From NCBI GenBank assembly GCA_965248685.1, contig CBDFKC010000003.1:868001-932000 (forward strand): a stretch of 64,000 bases of DNA, in the 5' to 3' direction. Below are positions 1 to 8,010 of this stretch, piece by piece; positions within the stretch are counted from its first letter, which is position 1, and every line of letters starts with the position of its first letter. The notes beneath the pieces were generated by a model. The model searched no databases, was not told the origin of the DNA, and worked only from the letters and a program-made list of their open reading frames with translations. The position numbers were made by a program, and so were the translations under genes. This DNA is from VYFG01 sp965248685 (GTDB taxonomy: Bacteria > Pseudomonadota > Gammaproteobacteria > Arenicellales > Poriferihabitantaceae).

Positions 1-391
1 AAAGTATCTGATGATGGACCAACAGGTAGATTCCCATCTGCAACACTTTCGCGCCGCCCTCGAGGCTCGGCTCGACGGATTTTATCAGGGGTTTATGGCG
101 CTAAAGGACCAGGGTTATCCGGTAGATGGAATCGTTCCCCAAGCCGCGATCTACCTAAGCGTCAAAATTGATATTGCGGGCCGTAGAACCGCCCAGGGCA
201 AATTGCTGGAATCGGATGATGACGTCCAGCGTTATCTATTAGACGTTGGAAAAATCGGCATCCTGCCATTTTCCTGGTTTGGCGCTCATCAATACGGGAA
301 TTGGTACCGGATTTCGGTTGGAACCTGCCAAATGGATGATATTCCACCGATAATGCAGAAACTCAAATCAGCACTGGATCAGTTAGGCTAA
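1..391 (+). CDS. PLP-dependent aminotransferase (class I/II), C-terminal part
   Basis: The reading frame is open to the left edge (from base 2), so this is the last ~129 residues of a longer protein; the two adjacent ATGs at 11 and 14 are internal codons, not a credible start. The stretch with GILPFSWFGA followed by NWYRISVG, and a final helix ending at the stop, matches the small C-terminal domain of fold-type I aminotransferases (aspartate aminotransferase-like), which closes over the substrate. The catalytic lysine domain lies outside the window, so the substrate cannot be read. A YaeH-like gene follows in the same direction 79 bases later. In E. coli yaeH lies near dapD, so a DapC-type role is conceivable but unproven. 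Confidence 0.72.
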   Translation, partial: KYLMMDQQVDSHLQHFRAALEARLDGFYQGFMALKDQGYPVDGIVPQAAIYLSVKIDIAGRRTAQGKLLESDDDVQRYLLDVGKIGILPFSWFGAHQYGNWYRISVGTCQMDDIPPIMQKLKSALDQLG

Positions 392-429
392 TGCTATGTG
401 ATAAACTGTCGGCAGAGGTCAATATAAAT

Positions 430-453
430 CCAACTCCAACTCCAACTCCAACT
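430..453 (+). repeat. four tandem CCAACT hexamers
   Basis: Four perfect copies of CCAACT sit between the aminotransferase stop and the start of the YaeH-like gene, ending 17 bases before its ATG. They lie in the leader and could change length by slippage. There is no evidence that they regulate anything. Confidence 0.85.
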
Positions 454-470
454 CCTGAAGGCAGCCCCCT

Positions 471-854
471 ATGTCCGACTATCCATCACTGAAAGAGCTC
501 GGGATCAATTCTCCACAAGAAATTGATCGATATTCCCTGGAAACGATTAATAATATCGATGTTCTCCGGGTTGTTTACCGACGCCAAAAAAATAGCCTGC
601 TACCAGACAGCAAGAAGTTTCGATTCAATCGAACGGAGAAACCCCAGTTAACCGAGGGTGGCTCCCGGGTCGCAGAGCTAATCTACGAAATCTCTCCGTT
701 TGTTCGTAAGGTAATGGGAGAATTGGACCAAATCGTCCGGGCCAAACACGACAAAAGCCGCAAGCGAGAAATTTTACAAGAAGAACTGCATCGGCTTGAG
801 GAAGAAACCGCGCATCGGATCGCCTATATCAAGAGGTTGATTGGCGAAATTTAG
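471..854 (+). CDS. yaeH: YaeH/UPF0325 (DUF3461) family protein
   Basis: 127 residues, the usual length of the family. The N-terminus (LKELGINSPQEIDRYSLE) is the family signature: E. coli YaeH has an almost identical GI-x-(N/S)P-x-EIDRYSL segment. ISPFVRKVMGELDQI in the middle matches its ISPNLRYIIDELDQI-type segment, and the C-terminal third is a charged coiled-coil-like helix. The biochemical role of the family is unknown. It is restricted to gammaproteobacteria, so it is also a taxonomic marker for this window. ATG start; no strong Shine-Dalgarno, only a purine-rich GAAGGCAG about 10 bases upstream. Confidence 0.88.
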   Translation: MSDYPSLKELGINSPQEIDRYSLETINNIDVLRVVYRRQKNSLLPDSKKFRFNRTEKPQLTEGGSRVAELIYEISPFVRKVMGELDQIVRAKHDKSRKREILQEELHRLEEETAHRIAYIKRLIGEI

Positions 855-858
855 AATG

Positions 859-1047
859 TCTCCCTACGGTCGATCATTTTTCGACTGGATCCTGGTTCCC
901 AGGATGACGTCGTTCTATGTAACCAGCAACCCATCTACTCGCCATTCTGGCGTAGTCCAGAATCCAGGTTCTCCGACCTTCGTAAATTGACTCCCTACGG
1001 TCGATCATATTTCGACTGGATCCCGGCAATACCGGGATGACGTCGTT
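859..1047. repeat. intergenic repeat, two copies of a palindromic element
   Basis: The segment CTCCCTACGGTCGATCAT followed by TTCGACTGGATCC occurs twice (about 860-914 and 990-1047), each ending in a GATGACGTCGTT tail. Between them lies GCCATTCTGGCGTAGTCCAGAATCCAGG. The same arrangement recurs near 58138-58262, so this is a dispersed family. Inverted GGATCC/CCGG-type arms suggest a REP or MITE-like element. The 67-codon frame on the minus strand here is only the repeat. Confidence 0.8.
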
Positions 1048-1092
1048 AGAACCTGGCGCCGTCCTGCATCCGGGCACCCCAACCCCCGGATC

Positions 1093-1704
1093 TTATACCA
1101 GCGACTTTTTATCAGCCGCTAACAAAATCTGGGTAGCCAAAATAGAAACCAGGCAATAACCAAGAAAATAATAAAACCCCGATCCCAGCTCGGCCTCAAA
1201 AGTCAGCAGGCCTCCTTCTTTTTCCACCGCATTGGCCGCCAGATAAGCGACAAAAACACCAATTACAAATACGTCGGCCATGGACCACTTACTGATCGCG
1301 CCGCTGAATTTCTTTAGGCCGGTTTTGACCCCGGGGCTGATTTTCAGACTGGTAACGATCAGGATTAATCCCTTAACCACCGGTATGATGATACTAAACA
1401 GCGCCACCAGAAACGCGACCACTACGTGCTTGTTTTGGTATAACTCCTCAACTGTGCCAAGAATACTTCGGGTCTTCTGGTATGCCTCCACGGTGCCGGC
1501 AATCTGCATACTTTCCAGCAGTACGTTGGCCATTGTGCCAATAAACTCCGGGGTTTCCGGGTTTTCCACAATAATATCTTTTCCGATCTGGGCCAGGTCG
1601 GCACGGTCTACAACCCCGGTTAAACTTAATAGCGGCTGGGTAAGGCCAGGGAACAGCAGCCCGTAGGCGATTAATAGCAACATCAGACCAACAGTCTTGT
1701 TCAT
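1093..1704 (-). CDS. PqiA-like inner-membrane protein
   Basis: About 203 residues from the ATG at 1704; a longer frame from a TTG at 1743 adds 13 residues with no better ribosome site. There is an N-terminal membrane segment, a periplasmic stretch of ~70 residues, a membrane helix around VVVAFLVALFSIIIPVVKG, then KWSMADVFVIGVFVAYLA and a final helix. The W-S-M-x-DVFV motif is the hallmark of the paraquat-inducible protein A domain (PF04403), which in E. coli works with PqiB/MCE proteins in envelope lipid transport. Only one PqiA domain is present and no MCE partner is adjacent, so it is a single-domain relative rather than PqiA itself. Confidence 0.75.
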   Translation of the reverse strand: MNKTVGLMLLLIAYGLLFPGLTQPLLSLTGVVDRADLAQIGKDIIVENPETPEFIGTMANVLLESMQIAGTVEAYQKTRSILGTVEELYQNKHVVVAFLVALFSIIIPVVKGLILIVTSLKISPGVKTGLKKFSGAISKWSMADVFVIGVFVAYLAANAVEKEGGLLTFEAELGSGFYYFLGYCLVSILATQILLAADKKSLV

Positions 1705-1888
1705 GGTGTCTCGACAATAATAATTAGCAGTAAATAAATTCAATGGATCAGCGGAATAAACCGGATACCAATTCTCCCATTCCGCTTATCAGGTGTGTAA
1801 TCGGAAACGGGGCCGCAGCACTTTATAAGTGCGGGGCAAGTTAAAATCAAGTAGATAAGCCAGCTGTAGTGCGAACAACTTCCTGATT

Positions 1889-2836
1889 ATGAATATCGTA
1901 TTCGAAATTATTACCCCGGTGCTTGGCCTGGTATTGATCGGGTACTGCGCCAGCGTAATGCGCTGGTTTAGCGATCAACATGCCGAAGGGCTGACCCGAT
2001 TCGTATTCGATTTTGCGGTACCGGTAATGTTGTTTCGAACTTTGGCCAGGGCGGAATCATTGGAGCAACTGCCGTTCGATCTTATAGGTGCCTACTATAT
2101 TCCGGTATTTATTTTTTATGTCTTCGGTATGCTGGTTGCAAGGTTCCTGTTTAAGCGGACATTTGATGGTCAGATAATCACCGGATTTTCTTTCTGCTAC
2201 GGTAACGTATTGCAAATTGGCCTGCCGTTGACATTGCTGACTTTTGGCGAGCAACGTTCGATATCTTATTTTATTCTGATGTCGTTTCATGCGCTGACCA
2301 CATTTACCCTGACCACCATACTGTTTGAAATTGGCCGCAGCAAAGGCGACGGTATTGGCGTGGTATTACGAAAGTCCATCACGGGTATTTTGACTAACCC
2401 TATTATCATCGGCATCGTCGCTGGTTTTATCTGCAATCGACTGGGCTGGAAACTATCCGGACCCGTTGACGCCGTCGCCAGTTACTTGCAACAGGCGGTG
2501 TTACCTTGCGCATTGTTTTCCCTTGGTGCCGCATTGAGTAAATATAGATTGGCTGGCAGGATTGGCCAGACCATGGTGGTACTGGTAGCGAAACTGATAC
2601 TATTTCCGTTAACCGTCTGGTTTAGTTGCCGAATGGTATTTGGATTGGATTTGGTTACCACCGCAATAGCTACCTTAATGGCGGCGTCACCGGTTGGTAT
2701 CAATGTATACTTATTTGCCGATCGTTATCGTGCGGGACAAGCCCTGGCCACCACTTCGGTATTACTCACCACGGTGGCATCGGTATTGTCCCTGTCTCTG
2801 ATTATTTATTTGATAGACTCCGCGGCAATAAGATAA
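1889..2836 (+). CDS. AEC (auxin efflux carrier) family permease
   Basis: 315 residues, the typical length of the family (PF03547), with about ten hydrophobic helices in two five-helix halves. The start MNIVFEIITPVLGLVLIGY is characteristic of bacterial AEC members, and a late-half helix carries the A-S-P-V-G-I-N segment (MAASPVGINVYLFA) typical of the family. Members export or import small organic acids in the inner membrane; the substrate cannot be predicted here. Monocistronic, divergent from the PqiA-like gene, with ~184 bases between them. ATG start. Confidence 0.88.
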   Translation: MNIVFEIITPVLGLVLIGYCASVMRWFSDQHAEGLTRFVFDFAVPVMLFRTLARAESLEQLPFDLIGAYYIPVFIFYVFGMLVARFLFKRTFDGQIITGFSFCYGNVLQIGLPLTLLTFGEQRSISYFILMSFHALTTFTLTTILFEIGRSKGDGIGVVLRKSITGILTNPIIIGIVAGFICNRLGWKLSGPVDAVASYLQQAVLPCALFSLGAALSKYRLAGRIGQTMVVLVAKLILFPLTVWFSCRMVFGLDLVTTAIATLMAASPVGINVYLFADRYRAGQALATTSVLLTTVASVLSLSLIIYLIDSAAIR

Positions 2837-2939
2837 CAAGTTACGCTATTTCGGGGAACTTTAGGTTTATTTTGTGGTAATTGATATAAGCGCTAAGCTG
2901 CGTCTATTGCCCGAGGGAATCTCGAGGAAATAATGATTA

Positions 2940-3854
2940 ATGGAAGCGTCTCTGACCAACCTAAAAAACACCATGGATAACACCCACCACTCCGGAAAGA
3001 TTCGTCAGGTCCTGCTGATGGCCATGACGGTGGTGCTACTGGTGGGCTGTAGCAGTAATTCCCTGGTCATCCGATTTATGTACGGGCGGATGGACAATAA
3101 CCTGAATCAGAGAATTTTGGCCTATGCTGAATTTGATCAATCCCAGGAGCAGGAAATCCGCCGCGCAGTTAATGATTTTTACAAATGGCACCGCCGAAAC
3201 GAATTACCCCGCTATGCTGACTTTCTGCAACGTATTGAATCCGGCATTAACAATGGTGGTATCGACCAACAGCTAATACTCGATCATATGACTGAGATTC
3301 GTGATTTGGTTGAGGAAGGGTTTAAACGCTCGCCCATCGCCGACTCGGCGAGTTTTTTGAAAAATCTGAGTGATCAGCAAGTCCGACAAATCGCTGATCG
3401 GTTCGCCGAGCAGGATAAAGAGTATTTCGAATGGCTGGAGCAACGCAAACAGGAGGGCAGGAAGGACCGTCGGGTTAAAAATATCGTGAAAAACATGGGG
3501 CGCTTTGGACTCCATCTGAATGCGGTTCAGCAGCAGATTATTGCCGAAGGACTCGAGCGCTACGAAGGTTCACCGATGGATCGCTTTACAGTCTGGAGTC
3601 GCTGGGAATCCGATTTCGTTAAACTGCTGGAGCGGCGCAGGGAAGCCGAATTCGAAAGTTGGGTTAATGCTCACCTGGACGTCTATCAGCATCAGATGCG
3701 CCTGACCTATCCAGAGCGTGAACGCCGCAATCGGGAAAATTCAGCCAGAATAATTTATCAGGTGGTGCAAAATTTTGACCAGCAACAAAAACAGGCGTTC
3801 ACCAGTAAATTGGCCCAGGCCCGCCAGACATTATTGGCCATTTCCGCTGGCTGA
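2940..3854 (+). CDS. DUF6279-type lipoprotein
   Basis: 304 residues. A charged N-region is followed by a hydrophobic stretch and a lipobox (LLVGC, Cys at residue ~37), so it is probably lipidated and envelope-anchored. The body is all-helical and highly charged, with FYKWHRRNELPRYADFLQRI near residue 85, a motif recognised from DUF6279 lipoproteins of gammaproteobacteria. Function unknown. Its GAGGAAA ribosome site lies ~12 bases before the ATG at 2940; the later ATG at 2973 would also keep the signal sequence. Possible weak terminator directly after the stop. Confidence 0.75.
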   Translation: MEASLTNLKNTMDNTHHSGKIRQVLLMAMTVVLLVGCSSNSLVIRFMYGRMDNNLNQRILAYAEFDQSQEQEIRRAVNDFYKWHRRNELPRYADFLQRIESGINNGGIDQQLILDHMTEIRDLVEEGFKRSPIADSASFLKNLSDQQVRQIADRFAEQDKEYFEWLEQRKQEGRKDRRVKNIVKNMGRFGLHLNAVQQQIIAEGLERYEGSPMDRFTVWSRWESDFVKLLERRREAEFESWVNAHLDVYQHQMRLTYPERERRNRENSARIIYQVVQNFDQQQKQAFTSKLAQARQTLLAISAG

Positions 3855-3857
3855 ATT

Positions 3858-3877
3858 GGCCCACAAATGGGGCCTTT
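3858..3877 (+). terminator. weak terminator-like hairpin
   Basis: GGCCC and GGGCC can pair around a 7-base loop just after the lipoprotein stop, followed by only three T. The stem is short and the U-tract poor, so this is tentative. Confidence 0.3.
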
Positions 3878-3954
3878 ACCATGCTCTTCCCATATTGTTG
3901 CCACTTTTTTTGCCATACAATCCGTTTTAGCAATTATTTTTAAGGTCGAAAAAA

Positions 3955-4362
3955 ATGTACGCGCTGATTATCGATGTCATTGTTTCGTTCCTGTTGGGCT
4001 CAATGGTGTTTTTTGCGGCGATTGTTACGCCCGCCGCATTCAAATCCCTCGAGAAGGAACATGCAATAACCTACCTGCGAAAGGTTTTCCCGGGATATTT
4101 TCTGTGGGGCATCATTATTTCTCTGTTAGCCCTTGGTGTCTGTTTGTTTCACTCTCCCAAAGGTAGCGTATTAATGGGGTTCGTCCTGGCCGGGTTTGTC
4201 TACTCACGCCAGATATTGATTCCGAAAATGCATACCGCCCGGGAAAACTGGCTGGAGTCGGAGAGTCCCCAGGACAAGGCCCGGGTGGATTCATTACATA
4301 AGCGCAGCGTCATTATCACCGTGGTTCAGATGGCGATGCTGGTAACGATTATTATTGCCTGA
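3955..4362 (+). CDS. DUF4149 (TMEM205-like) membrane protein
   Basis: 135 residues with four predicted membrane helices: residues ~3-28, 47-65, 70-85 and 115-134. The first helix carries the pattern GSMVFFAAIVTPAAFKSL, where the intramembrane P-x-x-F after a small-residue stretch is typical of DUF4149. A charged loop with KMHTARENW lies between helices 3 and 4. Function unknown; the family is common in proteobacteria. ATG start with an AAGG ribosome site 10 bases upstream. It precedes the MFS gene by 46 bases and may be co-transcribed with it. Confidence 0.75.
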   Translation: MYALIIDVIVSFLLGSMVFFAAIVTPAAFKSLEKEHAITYLRKVFPGYFLWGIIISLLALGVCLFHSPKGSVLMGFVLAGFVYSRQILIPKMHTARENWLESESPQDKARVDSLHKRSVIITVVQMAMLVTIIIA

Positions 4363-4408
4363 CGCCGTTTCTGTTCGCGCCGTCAAAAAAGTAAGCCTTT
4401 GATCCGGT

Positions 4409-5734
4409 ATGGCGCCCTCCCAATTTACTGCTGCGTCGCCGGCGTCAATCAAGACAATTGTTTTCAATCCTAGGGTTTTGTCCTGGGCGCTCTATGACTG
4501 GGCGAATTCGGCTTTTGCAACCACTGTCATGGCTGGCTTTTTCCCCGTGTTTTATAGCATGTTGAGCCAGAATATCAGTACCGAAGACTCCCAGTTCTGG
4601 TTCAATATATCCCTGGCCGGGGCTAGCATTGTGGTGGCAATTGCAGCGCCGGTATTGGGCGCGATTGCGGACCAGGGCAACAGCCGTAAAAAATTTCTGG
4701 CAACGTTTGCCATGCTGGGAATTCTAATGAGCCTGAGCCTCGCCTGGGTCCAGGATGGGATGTGGTGGGTTGGTTTACTGGTATACGGGCTCGGCCAGAT
4801 CGGATTTTCCGGAGCGAATATATTCTACGATTCGATGCTGATCGATATAGCGGGAGAGGAAGACCTGGATATTGTATCCGGCTATGGATATGCCCTGGGT
4901 TACGTGGGTGGCGGCCTGTTATTTTTGTTGAATGTGTTGATGGTGACCCAGCCCCAGTGGTTCGGCATCAACAATGCCTCCACTGCCTTGAGCCTGTCTT
5001 TTATTTCGGTTGGTATCTGGTGGGCGGTTTTCTCGCTACCACTTTTACTGATGAAATCAGCTAACGGAGATGCCCCTCGTATAGGCATTGGCCAGGCCAT
5101 TTCTAAAGGCTGGGTCCAACTGGTCGATACCTTTCAGGAAATTCGCCGATTACGCGTGGTGTTTTTATTTCTGGGAGGTTATTGGCTGTATATCGACGGC
5201 GTAGGCTCGATTATCAAGATGGCGGTATTTTTTGCTGACAGGGTGCTTGATCTACCCCGAGATAGCCTGATTACCGCCCTGTTGGTAACCCAGTTTGTGG
5301 CCTTTCCTGCGGCCCTGTTTTTCGGCTGGCTGGGTTCCCGGATCGGCCCTAAGTACGGGATTCTTATCGGGCTGCTGGTCTATACCCTGGCGGTTCTATA
5401 CGCTTGGGGCTGGCTCGACTCCAGCGGTGATTTCTATAAGCTCGCAGTGGTGATCGGGCTGGTCCAGGGCGGCGTACAAAGCCTTAGCCGCTCGTTATTC
5501 GCCCGGATTATTCCTCGTTCAAGAACCGCGGAATTCTTCGGGTTCTTCAATATGGTGGGGAAATTTGCCAGTATTCTGGGTCCCTTGTTAATGGCTATGG
5601 TACCGGTAGTCCTGGTCAATGCTGATGCCCGGGATAGTATTCTAGCGCTGATTCCGCTATTTGTATTCGGTGGGATGCTGCTTTGGAAAGTGGATACGGA
5701 GGCGGGTATTGCCGCAGCCCGGGCCCTTAAATAG
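4409..5734 (+). CDS. Atg22/UMF1-type MFS permease
   Basis: 441 residues and about twelve membrane helices. The opening WALYDWANSAFATTVMAGFF is the signature of the UMF1/Atg22-like branch of the major facilitator superfamily (PF11700). The central and C-terminal GPKYGILIGL and QSLSRSLFARIIP segments also fit: the latter matches the conserved RS-x-FA-x-x-x-P region. Fungal Atg22 exports amino acids from the vacuole; the bacterial substrate is unknown. ATG start; probably in one unit with the upstream DUF4149 gene. Confidence 0.88.
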   Translation: MAPSQFTAASPASIKTIVFNPRVLSWALYDWANSAFATTVMAGFFPVFYSMLSQNISTEDSQFWFNISLAGASIVVAIAAPVLGAIADQGNSRKKFLATFAMLGILMSLSLAWVQDGMWWVGLLVYGLGQIGFSGANIFYDSMLIDIAGEEDLDIVSGYGYALGYVGGGLLFLLNVLMVTQPQWFGINNASTALSLSFISVGIWWAVFSLPLLLMKSANGDAPRIGIGQAISKGWVQLVDTFQEIRRLRVVFLFLGGYWLYIDGVGSIIKMAVFFADRVLDLPRDSLITALLVTQFVAFPAALFFGWLGSRIGPKYGILIGLLVYTLAVLYAWGWLDSSGDFYKLAVVIGLVQGGVQSLSRSLFARIIPRSRTAEFFGFFNMVGKFASILGPLLMAMVPVVLVNADARDSILALIPLFVFGGMLLWKVDTEAGIAAARALK

Positions 5735-5928
5735 CGCGAAAATGAGAGACTTTTGAAAATATTTGTATTTTTTTGCCTGAAATGTCGAAAAGAGCAGACT
5801 CGGTTCGTCTTTTAAGTAGTTTCCCGCAGATTCGGTAGTCAAGATTGCTGAGTGGAACGGAAATGGTGGCAGGAATCCGGTCGATAGACGACCCCTGACA
5901 ATCAATTAACATTTAAGAGGACAAGTAA

Positions 5929-6243
5929 ATGGCTAAATATATTTTTGTTTATCACGGCGGCAGCATGCCCGAAACCCAGGAAGAAGGCGCGAAAGTAATG
6001 GCAGCCTGGATGGCGTGGCTCAGTGAAATGGGCGATGCCGTGGTCGACGGCGGGAATCCTGTGGGAATGTCTTCAACGGTTCATGGCGATGGGTCTGTCA
6101 CTGAAGATGGTGGTTCCAACCCTACCAGTGGCTACAGCCTGGTCAGTGCCGACAGTAAGGAACAGGCGGTGGAACTAGCAAAAGGCTGCCCGATATTGCA
6201 GAACGGTGGTTCCGTCGAGGTCGCTGAAACAATCGATATGTAG
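5929..6243 (+). CDS. YCII-related protein 1
   Basis: 104 residues with the ferredoxin-like alpha-beta fold of YCII-related proteins (PF03795): a beta start (KYIFVYHGGS), a helix (GAKVMAAWMAWLSEM), a GGNPVG turn, then SGYSLVSADSKEQAVELAKGCP before a final strand. It lacks the strict DGPF motif of its downstream sister. Enzymatic role unknown; YCII proteins are often compared with small dehalogenase- or isomerase-like enzymes. GAGG ribosome site 10 bases before the ATG. It heads a three-gene unit with the next YCII gene (22-base gap) and the ECF sigma factor, the standard ECF42 arrangement. Confidence 0.85.
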   Translation: MAKYIFVYHGGSMPETQEEGAKVMAAWMAWLSEMGDAVVDGGNPVGMSSTVHGDGSVTEDGGSNPTSGYSLVSADSKEQAVELAKGCPILQNGGSVEVAETIDM

Positions 6244-6264
6244 ATTTAAACTAGAGGAATAATC

Positions 6265-6621
6265 ATGCAGTACCTACTATTAATATATAACGCTGAAGGT
6301 GCCGGACCCCAACCGGGCGAGCCCGAGTTTGCCGAACTGATGGGCGGCTATTTTGCATTTACCGAAGAGGTCAAGGAACGTGGGCTGTTCGTCGCAGGGG
6401 AGCCGTTGGAGAATGTCAGTACCGCCACTACGGTGAGGGTGAGGGACGGCCAGTCGGTGGTAAGTGACGGACCCTTTGCGGAAACCAAGGAGGTTCTGGG
6501 TGGCTACTATCTGCTCGACTGTGAAGACCTGGATGAAGCCCTGGAATGTGCAGCCAAAATCCCGACCGCCAAAACCGGCAGTATCGAGGTCAGGCCCATC
6601 ATGTTAATGCCTGGCGCCTGA
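6265..6621 (+). CDS. YCII/DGPF-domain protein 2
   Basis: 118 residues: YCII fold with the diagnostic DGPFAETKEVLGGYYLLD segment (residues ~72-89) that gives the DGPF family its name, preceded by the helix with FTEEVKERGLFVAGEPL. AGGA ribosome site 8 bases upstream of the ATG. DGPF proteins are the best-known conserved neighbours, and likely targets, of ECF42 sigma factors. Its stop at 6619-6621 is in the same frame as the sigma-factor gene that follows, so the two reading frames are separated only by this stop and a short linker. Confidence 0.9.
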   Translation: MQYLLLIYNAEGAGPQPGEPEFAELMGGYFAFTEEVKERGLFVAGEPLENVSTATTVRVRDGQSVVSDGPFAETKEVLGGYYLLDCEDLDEALECAAKIPTAKTGSIEVRPIMLMPGA

Positions 6622-6714
6622 TCCAGTTGGCCGGGGTTAGAACTGACGGATTCGATCTCAACTGATAATTCCCGGGCGATTATAGAAAAAATCGTCCGGG
6701 AAAATTTCGGCAAA

Positions 6715-7914
6715 ATGCTGGCCGCGTTAACTCATCAGTTGCGGGATTTGGAGCTGGCAGAAGACGTTTTACAGGAGTCGATTGTCGTGGCGCTGGAAAA
6801 ATGGGTTGATCTGGGCGTGCCAGATAATCCGCCGTCCTGGTTGATGCAGACGGCCAAACGCAAGGCCATCGACCGATTCAGACGAGGCAGTAACTTTGCG
6901 GACAAAGTCCGGCAAATACAGATACTGGAAGAAATTGAAATGCGGTCACTTGAGAACAATCCCGGCGACGATGATAATTATATTCCCGATGAACGCCTGC
7001 GTCTGATTTTTACCTGTTGCCATCCGGCGCTGTCTGATCGAATTCGGGTGGCCTTGACCCTGAAAACGCTATGCGGACTTTCTACCGCCCAGGTTGCCAA
7101 CGCCTTTCTGGTTTCGGAGACCACCATGGCCCAACGCCTGGTAAGGGCAAAGGGTAAAATCAAAAATGCGGGGATACCGTATCAGGTACCACCAGAACAC
7201 GCGTTGCCCGAGCGATTGTCGGCAGTCTTATCGGTGATCTATTTTATCTACAATGAAGGCTATCGGTGCACTACTGGCGACCAGCTGATTTCCACCGAAT
7301 TAAGTGAAGAGGCAATTCGTCTCGCAACCATGATGCTTCGGCTTATGCCGGGCCAAACCGAGGTGATGGGGTTGCTGTCACTTATTCTGTTCCATCACTC
7401 CCGCTGCGATGCCCGGATTGACCAGGGGGGGCGTCTGATTGACCTGGAAAATCAGGACCGGGCCAGTTGGAATCGATCACTGATCGAGGATGCTGATAAA
7501 ATACTGAAAGGTGGGTTAATGATGGGACGTCCCGGGCCCTATCAGATTCAGGCGGCAATCAGCGCGGTTCATGCCCACGCAGAAACCTTTGCCGCCACTG
7601 ACTGGAAGCAGATCGTGATGCTGTATCAGAAGCTCGAAGACATGGACACCAATCCCGTGATCAAGCTGAATCTGGCGGTGGCGCTGTCATTTGCCGAAAA
7701 CCCTCAGATTGCGTTGAGCTATCTTGATCTAATGCCGGAACTGCAAAAACTCGAATCCTACCATCCCTATTACGCCGCCCGGGCCGATATGCTACGCAGA
7801 CTCGGGCGATCCGCAGAGGCGCGGGAGATCTATGGGGTTGCGATAGAGTTATGCGGCAACCAGGTAGAAAAGCAGTACCTGATGGACCGGGTCGCTTCTA
7901 TGAATGGAGACTAG
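6715..7914 (+). CDS. ECF42-like RNA polymerase sigma factor with TPR-like C-terminal extension
   Basis: Region 2 has LRDLELAEDVLQES and NPPSWLMQTAKRKAIDRFRR. Region 4 is an HTH with LCGLSTAQVANAFLVSETTMAQRL. After ~160 residues a long helical C-terminal domain follows (ISAVHAHAETFAATDW, KLNLAVALSFAENPQ, YHPYYAARADMLRRLGRSAEA), as in ECF42 proteins, where it replaces an anti-sigma factor as regulator. The first ATG (6715) starts inside region 2. The frame is open back to the DGPF stop, and upstream codons encode IIEKIVRENFGKM, which is recognisable domain sequence. The true start is therefore probably a non-standard codon such as CTG 6643, preceded by GGGG. Probably controls the two DGPF/YCII genes. 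Confidence 0.88.
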   Translation: MLAALTHQLRDLELAEDVLQESIVVALEKWVDLGVPDNPPSWLMQTAKRKAIDRFRRGSNFADKVRQIQILEEIEMRSLENNPGDDDNYIPDERLRLIFTCCHPALSDRIRVALTLKTLCGLSTAQVANAFLVSETTMAQRLVRAKGKIKNAGIPYQVPPEHALPERLSAVLSVIYFIYNEGYRCTTGDQLISTELSEEAIRLATMMLRLMPGQTEVMGLLSLILFHHSRCDARIDQGGRLIDLENQDRASWNRSLIEDADKILKGGLMMGRPGPYQIQAAISAVHAHAETFAATDWKQIVMLYQKLEDMDTNPVIKLNLAVALSFAENPQIALSYLDLMPELQKLESYHPYYAARADMLRRLGRSAEAREIYGVAIELCGNQVEKQYLMDRVASMNGD

Positions 7915-8010
7915 CCGCCTGGTTTAGACATTCCGATTGTCGCCAATTGCTGGCGAGCCGAGTTAGCTCCGGCTAAGCAAGGCCTGAATTGATTGAGTCG
8001 GCAATTGCAT

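Noticed and set aside
874..1077. 67-codon minus-strand frame between yaeH and the PqiA-like gene
   Set aside because: It is entirely made of the dispersed intergenic repeat.
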